Positions 41,672-49,308 of a stretch of 64,000 nt of DNA are shown one piece after another. The stretch covers positions 53,850 through 117,849 of the forward strand of contig CANJQN010000008.1 of the NCBI GenBank assembly GCA_947476465.1, in the 5' to 3' direction. The notes below the pieces were generated by a model. It was not told the origin of the DNA and made no database searches. It saw only the letters and a list, made by a program, of their open reading frames with translations. Within the stretch, counting starts at the first letter, position 1; every line of letters begins with the position of its first letter. This DNA comes from Comamonadaceae bacterium. GTDB lineage: Bacteria > Pseudomonadota > Gammaproteobacteria > Burkholderiales > Burkholderiaceae_C. The translations under genes were made by a program, and so were the position numbers.

Positions 41672-42451
41672 ATGAAACTGGATTCGTCCGTCGCCGCGGT
41701 CGTCACGGGCGGCGCTTCCGGGCTGGGCGCGGCCACCGCGCGCCGGCTGGCCCAGCACGGCGTGCGTGTGGCCCTGTTCGACATGAACAGGGACAAGGGT
41801 GACACCCTGGCACGAGAGATCGGCGGCGTGTTTTGCCAAGTCGATGTCACCCGCGAGGATCAGGTCGACGCGGCCTTCGCCAAGGCCCGCGCCGCGCACG
41901 GCCAGGAGCGTGTGCTGGTCAACTGCGCCGGCACCGGCAACGCCTTCAAGACGGCGTACCGCGACAAGGAAAGCGGCGCACCGCGCCATTTCCCGCTGGC
42001 GGAGTTCGACCGCATCATCCAGATCAACCTGGTCGGCACCTTCCGCTGCATCGCCAGGTCGGCCGCCGGCATGCTGACGCTGGAGGCGATCGAGGGCGAG
42101 CGCGGCGCCATCGTGAACACCGCCTCGGTGGCGGCGCAGGATGGCCAGATGGGCCAGGCCAGCTACGCCGCCAGCAAGGCGGGCATCGTGGGCATGACCC
42201 TGCCGATCGCCCGCGACCTGATGGGCGAGGGCATCCGTGTCAACACCATCCTGCCCGGCCTCTTCGAAACCCCGCTGCTGCAAAGCCTGCCGGAAAACGT
42301 GCGCGCGGCCCTGGCCGCGACCGTGCCCTTTCCCAAGCGTCTGGGCGCACCGCAGGAATACGCGCAGCTGGCCGAGTTCCTGATCACCAACGCCTACATG
42401 AATGGCGAGAGCGTGCGCATCGACGGCGCGATCCGCATGGCGCCGCGCTGA
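41672..42451 (+). CDS. SDR-type 3-hydroxyacyl-CoA dehydrogenase (HSD10-like)
   Basis: The 259-residue protein has VVTGGASGLGAATARRLAQHG, DVTRE, NCAGTGNAFKT and an intact Ser-Tyr-Lys site (NTASVAAQDGQMGQASYAASKAG). The insert after NCAG and the end GESVRIDGAIRMAPR match type II 3-hydroxyacyl-CoA dehydrogenases. It should oxidise a 3-hydroxyacyl-CoA with NAD in the operon's beta-oxidation-like route. Confidence 0.85.
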   Translation: MKLDSSVAAVVTGGASGLGAATARRLAQHGVRVALFDMNRDKGDTLAREIGGVFCQVDVTREDQVDAAFAKARAAHGQERVLVNCAGTGNAFKTAYRDKESGAPRHFPLAEFDRIIQINLVGTFRCIARSAAGMLTLEAIEGERGAIVNTASVAAQDGQMGQASYAASKAGIVGMTLPIARDLMGEGIRVNTILPGLFETPLLQSLPENVRAALAATVPFPKRLGAPQEYAQLAEFLITNAYMNGESVRIDGAIRMAPR

Positions 42452-42470
42452 ACCTCACCTGGAGCCCGAC

Positions 42471-43658
42471 ATGACCCCACTGTCCACCGCCTACATCGTC
42501 GCCGCCGCACGCACCGGTGGCGGCCGCCGCAATGGCCGCCTGGCCGGCTGGCACCCCGTCGACCTTGCCGCCCAGGTGCTCAATGGCCTGCTCGATCGTG
42601 CCGGCGCCGACCCCGAGGTCGTCGAAGACGTCTACATGGGCTGCGTCAGCCAGGTTGGCGAGCAGGCAGTCAACGTCGCGCGCAATGCGGTGCTGGCTTC
42701 ACGGTTGCCGGAATCGGTGCCGGGCACTTCGATCGACCGCCAGTGCGGCTCTTCGCAGCAGGCCCTGCATTTCGCGGCCCAGGCGGTGATGTGCGGCGTG
42801 AACGACGTCGTCATTGCGGCCGGCGTGGAGTCCATGACGCGGGTGCCGATGTTCAGCACCGTCGGCCTGGCGCAAAAGGCCGGCATGGGCCACTACCAAA
42901 GCCCGCTGATCAACCAGCGCTACGACAACTTCCAGTTCACGCAATTCGCCGGCGCCGAGATGATCGCCAGGAAATACGGCTTCACGCGTGAACAGCTCGA
43001 TCGCTATGCGCTGCAAAGCCACCAGCGGGCGGCGGCGGCGGCCCAGGCGGGCAGGTTCCGGGATGAGATCTTGCCGGTGGCCATTCGCCTGGCCGACGGC
43101 ACCGAGCCGGGCGGTCTGCACGACAGCGACGAGGGCATCCGCTGGGACGCCTCCTTGGAGGGCATCGGCTCGGTCAAGCTCCTGCAGGAAGGCGGCGTGA
43201 TCAGCGCGGCCAACGCCAGCCAGGTCTGCGACGGCGCCAGCGGTGTTCTGGTGGCCAACGAGGCGGGCCTGAAGAAGTTGGGCGCCAAGCCGCTGGCGCG
43301 CATCCACCACATGAGCGTGCTGGGTCACGATCCGGTGGTCATGCTGGAAGCGCCGCTGCCGGCCACGCAGCGCGCGCTGCAAAAGGCCGGCATGAAGATC
43401 GGCGACATCGACCTCTACGAAGTGAACGAGGCGTTCGCGCCCGTGCCGCTGGCCTGGTTGCGGGCGCTGGACGCCGACCCGGAGCGTATCAACGTCAACG
43501 GCGGTGCGATTGCGCTGGGGCACCCGCTGGGCGCCTCGGGGACCAAGCTGATGGCCACGCTGCTCAGTGCGTTGGCGCAGCGCGGCAAGCGCTGGGGCTT
43601 GCAGACGATGTGCGAAGGCGGCGGGATGGCCAACGTCACCATCGTCGAGCGGCTGTAG
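42471..43658 (+). CDS. Thiolase (acetyl-CoA acyltransferase)
   Basis: The 395-residue protein has nucleophile Cys92 in SIDRQCGSSQQAL, the His motif NGGAIALGHPLGASG and the second Cys in QTMCEGGGMANVTIVE. It is a degradative thiolase that would release acetyl-CoA or propionyl-CoA. It closes the operon. No enoyl-CoA hydratase is encoded here, so that step must be supplied elsewhere. Confidence 0.9.
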   Translation: MTPLSTAYIVAAARTGGGRRNGRLAGWHPVDLAAQVLNGLLDRAGADPEVVEDVYMGCVSQVGEQAVNVARNAVLASRLPESVPGTSIDRQCGSSQQALHFAAQAVMCGVNDVVIAAGVESMTRVPMFSTVGLAQKAGMGHYQSPLINQRYDNFQFTQFAGAEMIARKYGFTREQLDRYALQSHQRAAAAAQAGRFRDEILPVAIRLADGTEPGGLHDSDEGIRWDASLEGIGSVKLLQEGGVISAANASQVCDGASGVLVANEAGLKKLGAKPLARIHHMSVLGHDPVVMLEAPLPATQRALQKAGMKIGDIDLYEVNEAFAPVPLAWLRALDADPERINVNGGAIALGHPLGASGTKLMATLLSALAQRGKRWGLQTMCEGGGMANVTIVERL

Positions 43659-43664
43659 GGCGGC

Positions 43665-44114
43665 CTACCGCGGCCGCAGCACGTAACGCACGAAGTCGTC
43701 GGGCTTGGTGAAGCGGTCGTACAGACGGCGCGCCGCGTCGTTGCCTTGCTGGGTCATCCAGTACACGCGGCCCCAGCCTTCGGCGCGCATCGCGTTGCGC
43801 AGCCACTCCAGCAATGCGGCGGCGATCCCCCGGCCGCGTGCCGAGGGCAACACGTACAGGTCTTCGAGGTAGCACACCGGTAGCGCCTCCCAGGTGTTCT
43901 CATGCACCACGCAGTTGGCGAAGCCATACACCTGCCCGTCCACCTCGGCCACCATGCACAGCACGGCCGAGTCGGGGTCGAGGATGCGGCTCCAGGTGCG
44001 GGTGGTCACCTCGTCGGGAATCGCGGTCTTGTAGAAGCCGCAATAGCCTTTCCACAGCTGGCGCCAGGCTGCCTCGTCGCCTGGAAGGGCAGAGCGGATC
44101 ACGACGGAATTCAT
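43665..44114 (-). CDS. GNAT family N-acetyltransferase
   Basis: The 149-residue protein has the GNAT fold, with acetyl-CoA-binding motif A LEDLYVLPSARGRGIAAALL followed by YWMTQQGNDAARRLYDRF. The acceptor substrate cannot be predicted. It converges on the thiolase gene, six bases between the stops, and is divergent from nothing nearby; TauE lies upstream on the same strand with a 30-base gap. Confidence 0.8.
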   Translation of the reverse strand: MNSVVIRSALPGDEAAWRQLWKGYCGFYKTAIPDEVTTRTWSRILDPDSAVLCMVAEVDGQVYGFANCVVHENTWEALPVCYLEDLYVLPSARGRGIAAALLEWLRNAMRAEGWGRVYWMTQQGNDAARRLYDRFTKPDDFVRYVLRPR

Positions 44115-44144
44115 TCAGTGCATTGTGCCGTGCTGTTCTGTGAC

Positions 44145-44963
44145 CTAGGCCGACAGTCCCTTCCAGGCCATGTAGGCGGCCAGCAGGTACAAGATGGTGG
44201 CAAAAACCTTCTTGAGCACCGCGACCGGCAGCGCGTGCGCTGCGCGCGCACCCAGCGGAGCGGTCAGGACACTGCCTGCCGCGACAACCGCCAAAGCCGG
44301 CAGCCAGATGTAGCCGAAGGACGCCGGCGGCAGCCCCGGGACCTGCTGGCCGGCGATCACATAGCCCACCACATTGCTCATCGCGATCGGAAAGCCCAGC
44401 GCCGCTGACGTGGCGACCGCGTTGTGGATGGCCACGTTGCACCAGGTCATGAAGGGCACGCTCACGAAGCCGCCGCCCGCGCCGACCAGGCCCGAGAGAA
44501 ACCCGATGAACCCGCCGGCCGCAAGCTGCCCCGCGGTGCCGGGCATCTGGCGCGTGGGTTTGGGTTTTTTGTCCAGGAACATCTGGGTGGCCGAGAAGGT
44601 GACAAACGCCGCGAAGAACAGCGCCAGCCACGAGCCCTTGAGCAGCGCGAACACGCCCAGGCTGGCCACGAGGCTGCCGATCACGATGCCCGGCGCCAGG
44701 CGCCGTGCGATGTCCCACCGCACCGCGCCGCGCCGGTGGTGCGCCCGCACGCTCGACATCGAAGTGAAGATGATGGTGGCCATCGACGTGGCGATCGCCA
44801 TCTTCACCGCCAGATCCGCCTCCACGCCGACCGAACCCAGGATGTAGGTGATGAACGGCACCATCAGCATGCCACCGCCGATCCCCAGCAAGCCCGCCAT
44901 GAAGCCCGTGCCGATACCGAGCAGGGCGAGTTCGAGAAAGAGAACGGGAGTGAGAAGGTCCAT
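44145..44963 (-). CDS. TauE/SafE (TSUP) family anion exporter
   Basis: The 272-residue membrane protein has about eight helices and two copies of the TSUP repeat motif (FMAGLLGIGGGMLMVPFITYIL and FLSGLVGAGGGFVSVPFMTWC). The family moves sulfite, sulfoacetate or other small anions. ATG 44963 is used; the frame is open further upstream, but that part lacks homology and runs into a hairpin. Confidence 0.85.
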   Translation of the reverse strand: MDLLTPVLFLELALLGIGTGFMAGLLGIGGGMLMVPFITYILGSVGVEADLAVKMAIATSMATIIFTSMSSVRAHHRRGAVRWDIARRLAPGIVIGSLVASLGVFALLKGSWLALFFAAFVTFSATQMFLDKKPKPTRQMPGTAGQLAAGGFIGFLSGLVGAGGGFVSVPFMTWCNVAIHNAVATSAALGFPIAMSNVVGYVIAGQQVPGLPPASFGYIWLPALAVVAAGSVLTAPLGARAAHALPVAVLKKVFATILYLLAAYMAWKGLSA

Positions 44964-45085
44964 CGGCGAGGGCAGGCAAAGCCGCCATTCTCGCAGCAGG
45001 CGAAACGACAGGCCGGCCGCAGGCCCAGGCGGCCGAAGGCTCGCCCCCCGGATCGCGCGAAGCGAAGCGCAGCGCGATCCCTCAA

Positions 45086-45118
45086 TGACAAAGGCCGGAT
45101 TCACTCCGGCCTTTGTCA
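45086..45118. terminator. Perfect 14-base hairpin between tauE and 6S RNA genes
   Basis: TGACAAAGGCCGGA (45086-45099) and TCCGGCCTTTGTCA (45105-45118) pair perfectly around TTCAC. It has no T-run on either side, so it may be a processing or attenuation structure rather than a classical terminator. Confidence 0.5.
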
Positions 45119-45133
45119 TCCAACTTCAAAACC

Positions 45134-45162
45134 AAAGAGAAAACGCGCAGCGTTTTCTCTTT
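45134..45162 (-). terminator. Rho-independent terminator of 6S RNA
   Basis: AAAGAGAAAACGC (45134-45146) and GCGTTTTCTCTTT (45150-45162) form a 13-base stem with a 3-base loop, followed on the minus strand by GGTTTTG. It lies just below the 6S RNA 3' end. Confidence 0.65.
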
Positions 45163-45172
45163 GAACAATTTA

Positions 45173-45348
45173 GTGCATCTGCAAGTGCCACCGGACCGGC
45201 ATCCTGAACCGGGGTTCAGGTGGGCTAGGTCACCCTTGTGTTGGGATCATCTGACGCGAGACGTTCACGCTCACAAGGTTTGTTCCAGGCCCGAGCTCGT
45301 GGAGCATTGGTTCAAGGAAATATAAAGCCCGATGCGCACTGCAGATAC
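45173..45348 (-). ncRNA. ssrS: 6S RNA
   Basis: The region directly downstream of zapA is the usual place for 6S RNA in proteobacteria. On the minus strand the 5' segment TATCTGCAGTGC pairs with the 3' segment GCACTTGCAGAT to close the RNA. Before that closing stem, ACCTGAACCCCGGTTCAGG with ATGCCGG/GTGGCACTT matches the E. coli ACCTTGAACCAAGGGTTCAAGG...GGCGGCATCTCGG region. Length about 175 bases is normal. 6S RNA binds sigma-70 RNA polymerase as a mimic of an open promoter and lowers housekeeping transcription in stationary phase. The exact ends are estimates. Confidence 0.8.
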
Positions 45349-45354
45349 AAGCTC

Positions 45355-45382
45355 ATTGTAGGCGCGCCTGATGCCGTGTCAC
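45355..45382 (-). promoter_or_regulatory. Promoter of 6S RNA
   Basis: On the minus strand GTGACA (45382-45377) and TACAAT (45360-45355) are 16 bases apart. The start would fall about 45348, where the closing stem of 6S RNA begins. Confidence 0.6.
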
Positions 45383-45471
45383 GTGAAAAACCCGTGGCCG
45401 ATGGCGACAAAAAGAAAGGTGACTTGACACCTGCGCGCCGCAGGCGCAGGGCTGCACTTTGGCCGTCAGGA

Positions 45472-45783
45472 TCAGAGCAGGCGGCCGTCGTCGCTGAGCA
45501 CCTGGTCGATGCGTTGGCGCAACTGAGCGATGCGCGGATCGACACCTTCTTGCGACGGGGCAGGCGCGGCAGCGCTCTGGGCCGGGGCGGCGTGCAAGTC
45601 GAAAGCCAGGTTCAAGGCCGCCAGCACCGCGATGCGGTCGCGGGCCTTGACCTTGCCCGCGTCGCGGATGCGGCACATGGCTTCGTCGACGCGGCTGACC
45701 GCCTCGCGCAGGCGCGGCTCGCCGCCCTCGGGGCAACCGAGCAGGTAGCTCTGTCCCATGATCTGCACTTCGATCTGATTCAT
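45472..45783 (-). CDS. zapA: Cell division protein ZapA
   Basis: The 103-residue protein starts MNQIEVQIMGQSYLLGCPEGGEPRLREAVSRVDEAM, the ZapA globular domain, then a helix (KVKARDRIAVLAALNLAFDL), an Ala/Pro-rich linker and a short coiled coil. ZapA tetramers crosslink FtsZ filaments at the division ring. Position before 6S RNA and after the zapB-like gene is the standard order. ATG 45783 is used; an in-frame GTG lies two codons upstream. Confidence 0.9.
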   Translation of the reverse strand: MNQIEVQIMGQSYLLGCPEGGEPRLREAVSRVDEAMCRIRDAGKVKARDRIAVLAALNLAFDLHAAPAQSAAAPAPSQEGVDPRIAQLRQRIDQVLSDDGRLL

Positions 45784-45806
45784 CGGCACGGTGGTGGGGG
45801 AGAGGT

Positions 45807-46019
45807 TCAGGCCGCGTTCTTGGCCTGCGGCAGCCGCTCGAGCAGTGCGTCGACGCGGGCCCGCGCGGCGGCCAGCCGCGAGCGCAGCGAATCGCGGTCT
45901 TGGGTGAGGGCTTCGACCTGCTGCAGCAGCAGTGCGTTGGTGCGCTGGAGTTCCTCGTGGCGCACCAGCAGGCGCTCGACACGGTCGGCCAGCAGGTCGA
46001 TCTCAGGAGGGGCGGACAT
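45807..46019 (-). CDS. ZapB-like coiled-coil protein (TIGR02449-type)
   Basis: The 70-residue protein is one long heptad coiled coil (LADRVERLLVRHEELQRTNALLLQQVEALTQDRDSLRSRL), matching the small proteins encoded next to zapA in betaproteobacteria. It probably works with ZapA at the division site. It starts 23 bases before zapA and reads from a possible promoter whose -10 box is 9 bases before its ATG. Confidence 0.75.
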   Translation of the reverse strand: MSAPPEIDLLADRVERLLVRHEELQRTNALLLQQVEALTQDRDSLRSRLAAARARVDALLERLPQAKNAA

Positions 46020-46027
46020 ACCGGCAA

Positions 46028-46062
46028 ATTGTAGAGGCGCCCCGGCGGCTTGCTTCTACAAT
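46028..46062. promoter_or_regulatory. Divergent -10 boxes arranged as an inverted repeat
   Basis: ATTGTAGA (46028-46035) and TCTACAAT (46055-46062) are a perfect inverted repeat. Each arm reads TACAAT outward, giving a -10 box for the zapB-like gene (minus) and one for the cobalamin riboswitch transcript (plus, start near 46069). Good -35 boxes are not evident. Confidence 0.45.
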
Positions 46063-46065
46063 CGC

Positions 46066-46290
46066 CGTGTTGGTGCTCGCGGTGTGGTTCACATGCCGCA
46101 GTTCAACGGGAAGCAGGAAGGCCGGCGGTTTGCGCCAACAGCCCAACCTGCGCTGCCCCCGCAACGGTAAGCGGAATGCATGGGCCTTGCGGCCCATGCC
46201 CGTCTCCCCACACACGCCACTGGGCCTCGCGCCTGGGAAGGCCGCAGGAGACGATCCGCCAGCCCGGATACCGGCCAACGAGGTGGTGGT
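46066..46290 (+). promoter_or_regulatory. Cobalamin riboswitch of the B12 uptake operon
   Basis: The classic core GCCCCCGCAACGGTAAGCGG is at about 46153-46173, GCCACTGGG and CCTGGGAAGGC follow, and the B12 box CCAGCCCGGATACCGGCC is at 46259-46276. Binding of adenosylcobalamin would shut off btuB expression, likely by hiding its start region. The leader ends about 90 bases before btuB. Confidence 0.9.
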
Positions 46291-46377
46291 GCCTTGCCTT
46301 CGGGCGCGGCGCCGCCGTGACGCCCAACGCACCGGCGGGGAACCCGGTGCGGGCATTTGTCCATGGTTGTTTCCCTT

Positions 46378-48327
46378 ATGAAGTACCCCGCGTTCCACGC
46401 TCCCATCCGCGGCGCCGTGCTGGCCCTTGGCTTGGCCGCCGCACCCTTTGCCTTCGCCCAGTCCACCACCGCCACATTGCGCGAGGTCGTGGTCACCGCC
46501 TCCCGCCTTCCCGACACCTCCCGGGCGTTGCCCATGGGGGTGGCCGTGGTGTCCGCCGACGACATCCGCGCCAGCGGTGCCACCACCGTGAACGAGGCCC
46601 TGATCCGCCTGCTGGGCATTCCTGGCCGGCTCGATCTGTACGGCGGTGGCGAATACACGCTCGATCTGCGCGGCTTCGGCGCCACCGCCGACAGCAACCA
46701 GGTGGTGGTGGTCGACGGCCAGCGCGTGTCCGAGGCCGACACCAGCGGCACGCGCTTGTCAGGCATTCCGATCGACACGGTCGAACGCATCGAAGTGCTG
46801 CGCGGCAGCGGTGCGGTGCTGTATGGCGAAGGCGCATCCGGCGGCGTGATCGTCATCACCACCCGCGCGGGCGCCGGTACCCAGCGGCGCAACGCCGCAT
46901 CGGTGTATGGCGGCGCGGGCAGCAACGGCCTGGGTGATGGCCGCGCCAGCGCCACGCTGGCCTCGGGGGGCTTCTCGCTGGACGCCAACGTGCAGCGGCG
47001 TTTGAGCGATGGCCATCGTCGCAACGGCAGTTCGGCCAGCGACGCGCAATCGCTGGGCCTGCAATGGTCCAACGACTGGCTGCGCGTGGGCGCCAGCACC
47101 GGCCGCGACGACCTCGATGCCCGCCTGGCCGGCGGCCTGAGCGCCGCGCAATACGCGGCCGACCCCACGCAGGCCGGCACCCCCAACGACTGGGCGCGCC
47201 TGCGCAGCCAGCGTGACACCGTCTCCGCCAGCGCCGAGCTGGGCAGCTGGCAGCTGTCGGCCGACCTGGGCAAGCGCACGCGCGCCCTGCGCAGCGAATC
47301 GGGCTATGAGTTCGATGTGGATGCCGACACCCAGGCGCTGCGCGCCCGGCACGACGGCAGCATCGCCGGCATGAAGAACGTGCTGGTGCTCGGCTATGAC
47401 CGCGGCGGCTGGCAGCGCGAAGTGCTGGGCGCCTTCGGCTCGACCGCCGAACAGCGCAACGCCGCCTGGTATGTGCGTGACGATCTCACCCTGGCCTCGG
47501 GCACCCGCCTGGCTGCCGGCCTGCGCACCGAGCGGATCGAAAAGACCGACACCAATGCCACCGCCAACCTGGACAGCCGACAGCAGGCCTGGGAGCTGGG
47601 CGCCAGCCACCCGATCAGCGCTGGGTTCACGGCGTATGCGAGGCTGGGCCGCAGCTACCGGCTGGCCAAGGTCGATGAATTCAGCTACACCGGTTCCGGC
47701 CTGCCCCTGCAGCCGCAAACCGCGCGGGACATCGAGGCCGGCGCCCGCTGGAGCGCTGATGCAAGCGCCCTGGAGGCGCGTCTGTCGCGCAGCAATCTCG
47801 ACAACGAGATCGGCTACGACCCGAGCGCTGCCGGACCGCCTTCGCCCTTCGGCGTCTTTCCTGGCGCAAACGTCAACTTCGACCCGACCCGCCGCCAGGG
47901 GCTGGAAGTGGACGCCTCGCAGCGCGTCTCGCCCACGCTCACCGTGCGCGGCAACCTGGCCCTGCGCCGCGCCAGCTTTCGCAGCGGCCCCCACAGCGGC
48001 AAGGATGTGCCGCTGGTGCCGCGCAGCACGCTGGCCCTGCGCGCCGACTGGGTGCCGCTGGCCGGCCATCGCCTGACGGGCGGCGTCAACTGGGTATCCT
48101 CGCAGTACGTCGACTTCGCCAACAGCTGCTCAGTGCCCCACTACGCCACCGCCGATCTGCGCTATGCCTACCAATGGCGGCAGGCCGAGTTCTCCGTGGG
48201 CGCGGCCAACCTGTTCGACCGCAAGTACTTCACCCAGGCCTTCGCCTGCGCGGGCGCGCAGGCCACCTCGCTCTATCCGGAGCCGGGGCGGGTGTTCACG
48301 GCGGCGGTGCGGGTTGTCTTCAATTGA
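46378..48327 (+). CDS. btuB: TonB-dependent vitamin B12 receptor (BtuB-like)
   Basis: The 649-residue outer-membrane protein has a signal peptide (about residues 1-28, ending AFAQ), a TonB box (TLREVVVTASR), the plug domain (RGFGATADSNQVVVVDGQRVSEADTSGT, ERIEVLRGSGAVLYGEGASGGVI) and a beta barrel ending in an aromatic-rich terminal strand (FTAAVRVVFN). Control by a cobalamin riboswitch and the downstream BtuF/BtuC/BtuD genes identify the ligand as a corrinoid. ATG 46378 gives the best signal peptide. Confidence 0.9.
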   Translation: MKYPAFHAPIRGAVLALGLAAAPFAFAQSTTATLREVVVTASRLPDTSRALPMGVAVVSADDIRASGATTVNEALIRLLGIPGRLDLYGGGEYTLDLRGFGATADSNQVVVVDGQRVSEADTSGTRLSGIPIDTVERIEVLRGSGAVLYGEGASGGVIVITTRAGAGTQRRNAASVYGGAGSNGLGDGRASATLASGGFSLDANVQRRLSDGHRRNGSSASDAQSLGLQWSNDWLRVGASTGRDDLDARLAGGLSAAQYAADPTQAGTPNDWARLRSQRDTVSASAELGSWQLSADLGKRTRALRSESGYEFDVDADTQALRARHDGSIAGMKNVLVLGYDRGGWQREVLGAFGSTAEQRNAAWYVRDDLTLASGTRLAAGLRTERIEKTDTNATANLDSRQQAWELGASHPISAGFTAYARLGRSYRLAKVDEFSYTGSGLPLQPQTARDIEAGARWSADASALEARLSRSNLDNEIGYDPSAAGPPSPFGVFPGANVNFDPTRRQGLEVDASQRVSPTLTVRGNLALRRASFRSGPHSGKDVPLVPRSTLALRADWVPLAGHRLTGGVNWVSSQYVDFANSCSVPHYATADLRYAYQWRQAEFSVGAANLFDRKYFTQAFACAGAQATSLYPEPGRVFTAAVRVVFN

Positions 48328-48359
48328 GGTCACACGTTTTGCCAAACACGCCCACGGAC

Positions 48360-48460
48360 GTCACGTCATTGTCCGTTCGCCCTGAGCACCGTCGAAGGGG
48401 GCATGCGAGTGCCACTTCAAGGCTTCGACAGGCTCAGCCCGAACGGGGTACGGTGTCATT
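48360..48460. repeat. Dispersed palindromic repeat, family A, long copy
   Basis: The copy has the same order as 9996-10118: GTCACGTCATT, CCGTTCGCCCTGAGC, GTCGAAGGGGGCATGCGAGT, GCTTCGACAGGCTCAGCC, GGTGTCAT. The left arm has diverged (CCGTCGAAG). It separates btuB from the first BtuF-like gene inside the operon. Confidence 0.75.
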
Positions 48461-48501
48461 CGGCGTGAATGCCCTTTCACAAGTGACTTAGTTGATTGGT
48501 T

Positions 48502-49308
48502 ATGTCAGACCGCAAAGGCCCGCAACGCATTGTCTGCCTGACCGAGGAGACGACCGAGTGGCTGTACCTGCTCGGTCAGCAGGACCGCATCGTGGGCATC
48601 TCCGGCTACACGGTGCGGCCGCGCCGCGCGCGTGAGGAAAAGCCCAAGGTCAGCGCCTTTCTCAGCGCCAAGATCGACAAGATCCTCGCGCTGGAGCCCG
48701 ACTGCGTGTTCGGCTTTTCCGACCTGCAGGCCGACATCGCCAGCGCGCTGATTCGCCATGGCATTCAGGTCACCGTCTTCAACCAGCGCAGCGTGGACGA
48801 GATTTTTTCCATGCTGTGGCAGGTGGCGGCGATGGTGGATGCGCGCGAGCCGGCCGAGGTGTTGCTGGCCGGTATGCGAGAGCGCTTGGATGAGATCCGT
48901 GCAGCAGCCGCCGCATTGCCGCGCCGGCCACGGGTGTACTTCGAGGAATGGGACGAGCCTCCCATCAGCTGCATCCGCTGGGTCAGCGAGCTGGTGGGCA
49001 TTGCCGGTGGCGACGACTGCTTTCCCGAGCTGGCCAAGCAGTCGCTCGGCAAGGACCGCATCGTGCGGGACGCGCCGGAGATCGTGCGGCGCAACCCGGA
49101 CATCGTGGTGGGCTCGTGGTGCGGCAAGAAATTCCGCCCCGAGCGCGTGGCCGCGCGGCCAGGTTGGCAGGCGGTCAACGCGGTGCAGGGCGCGCAGCTG
49201 TTCGAGATCAAGTCCGCCGACATATTGCAGCCCGGTCCGGCGGCGCTCACCGATGGTGTGGCGCAGTTGCACCGCATCGTGATGGACTGGGCCGCGCGCC
49301 ATGCTTGA
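48502..49308 (+). CDS. BtuF-like cobalamin-binding protein without signal peptide
   Basis: The 268-residue protein has the type III periplasmic-binding fold (RIVCLTEETTEWLYLLGQQDRIVGISGYT, ILALEPDCVFGFSDLQADIASAL, GKKFRPERVAARPGWQAV) but begins MSDRKGPQRIV with no signal sequence or lipobox. No upstream in-frame extension could add one, because a repeat lies there. It may act in the cytoplasm, or the true gene may have lost its signal. It overlaps the next BtuF-like gene by eight bases. Confidence 0.75.
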   Translation: MSDRKGPQRIVCLTEETTEWLYLLGQQDRIVGISGYTVRPRRAREEKPKVSAFLSAKIDKILALEPDCVFGFSDLQADIASALIRHGIQVTVFNQRSVDEIFSMLWQVAAMVDAREPAEVLLAGMRERLDEIRAAAAALPRRPRVYFEEWDEPPISCIRWVSELVGIAGGDDCFPELAKQSLGKDRIVRDAPEIVRRNPDIVVGSWCGKKFRPERVAARPGWQAVNAVQGAQLFEIKSADILQPGPAALTDGVAQLHRIVMDWAARHA

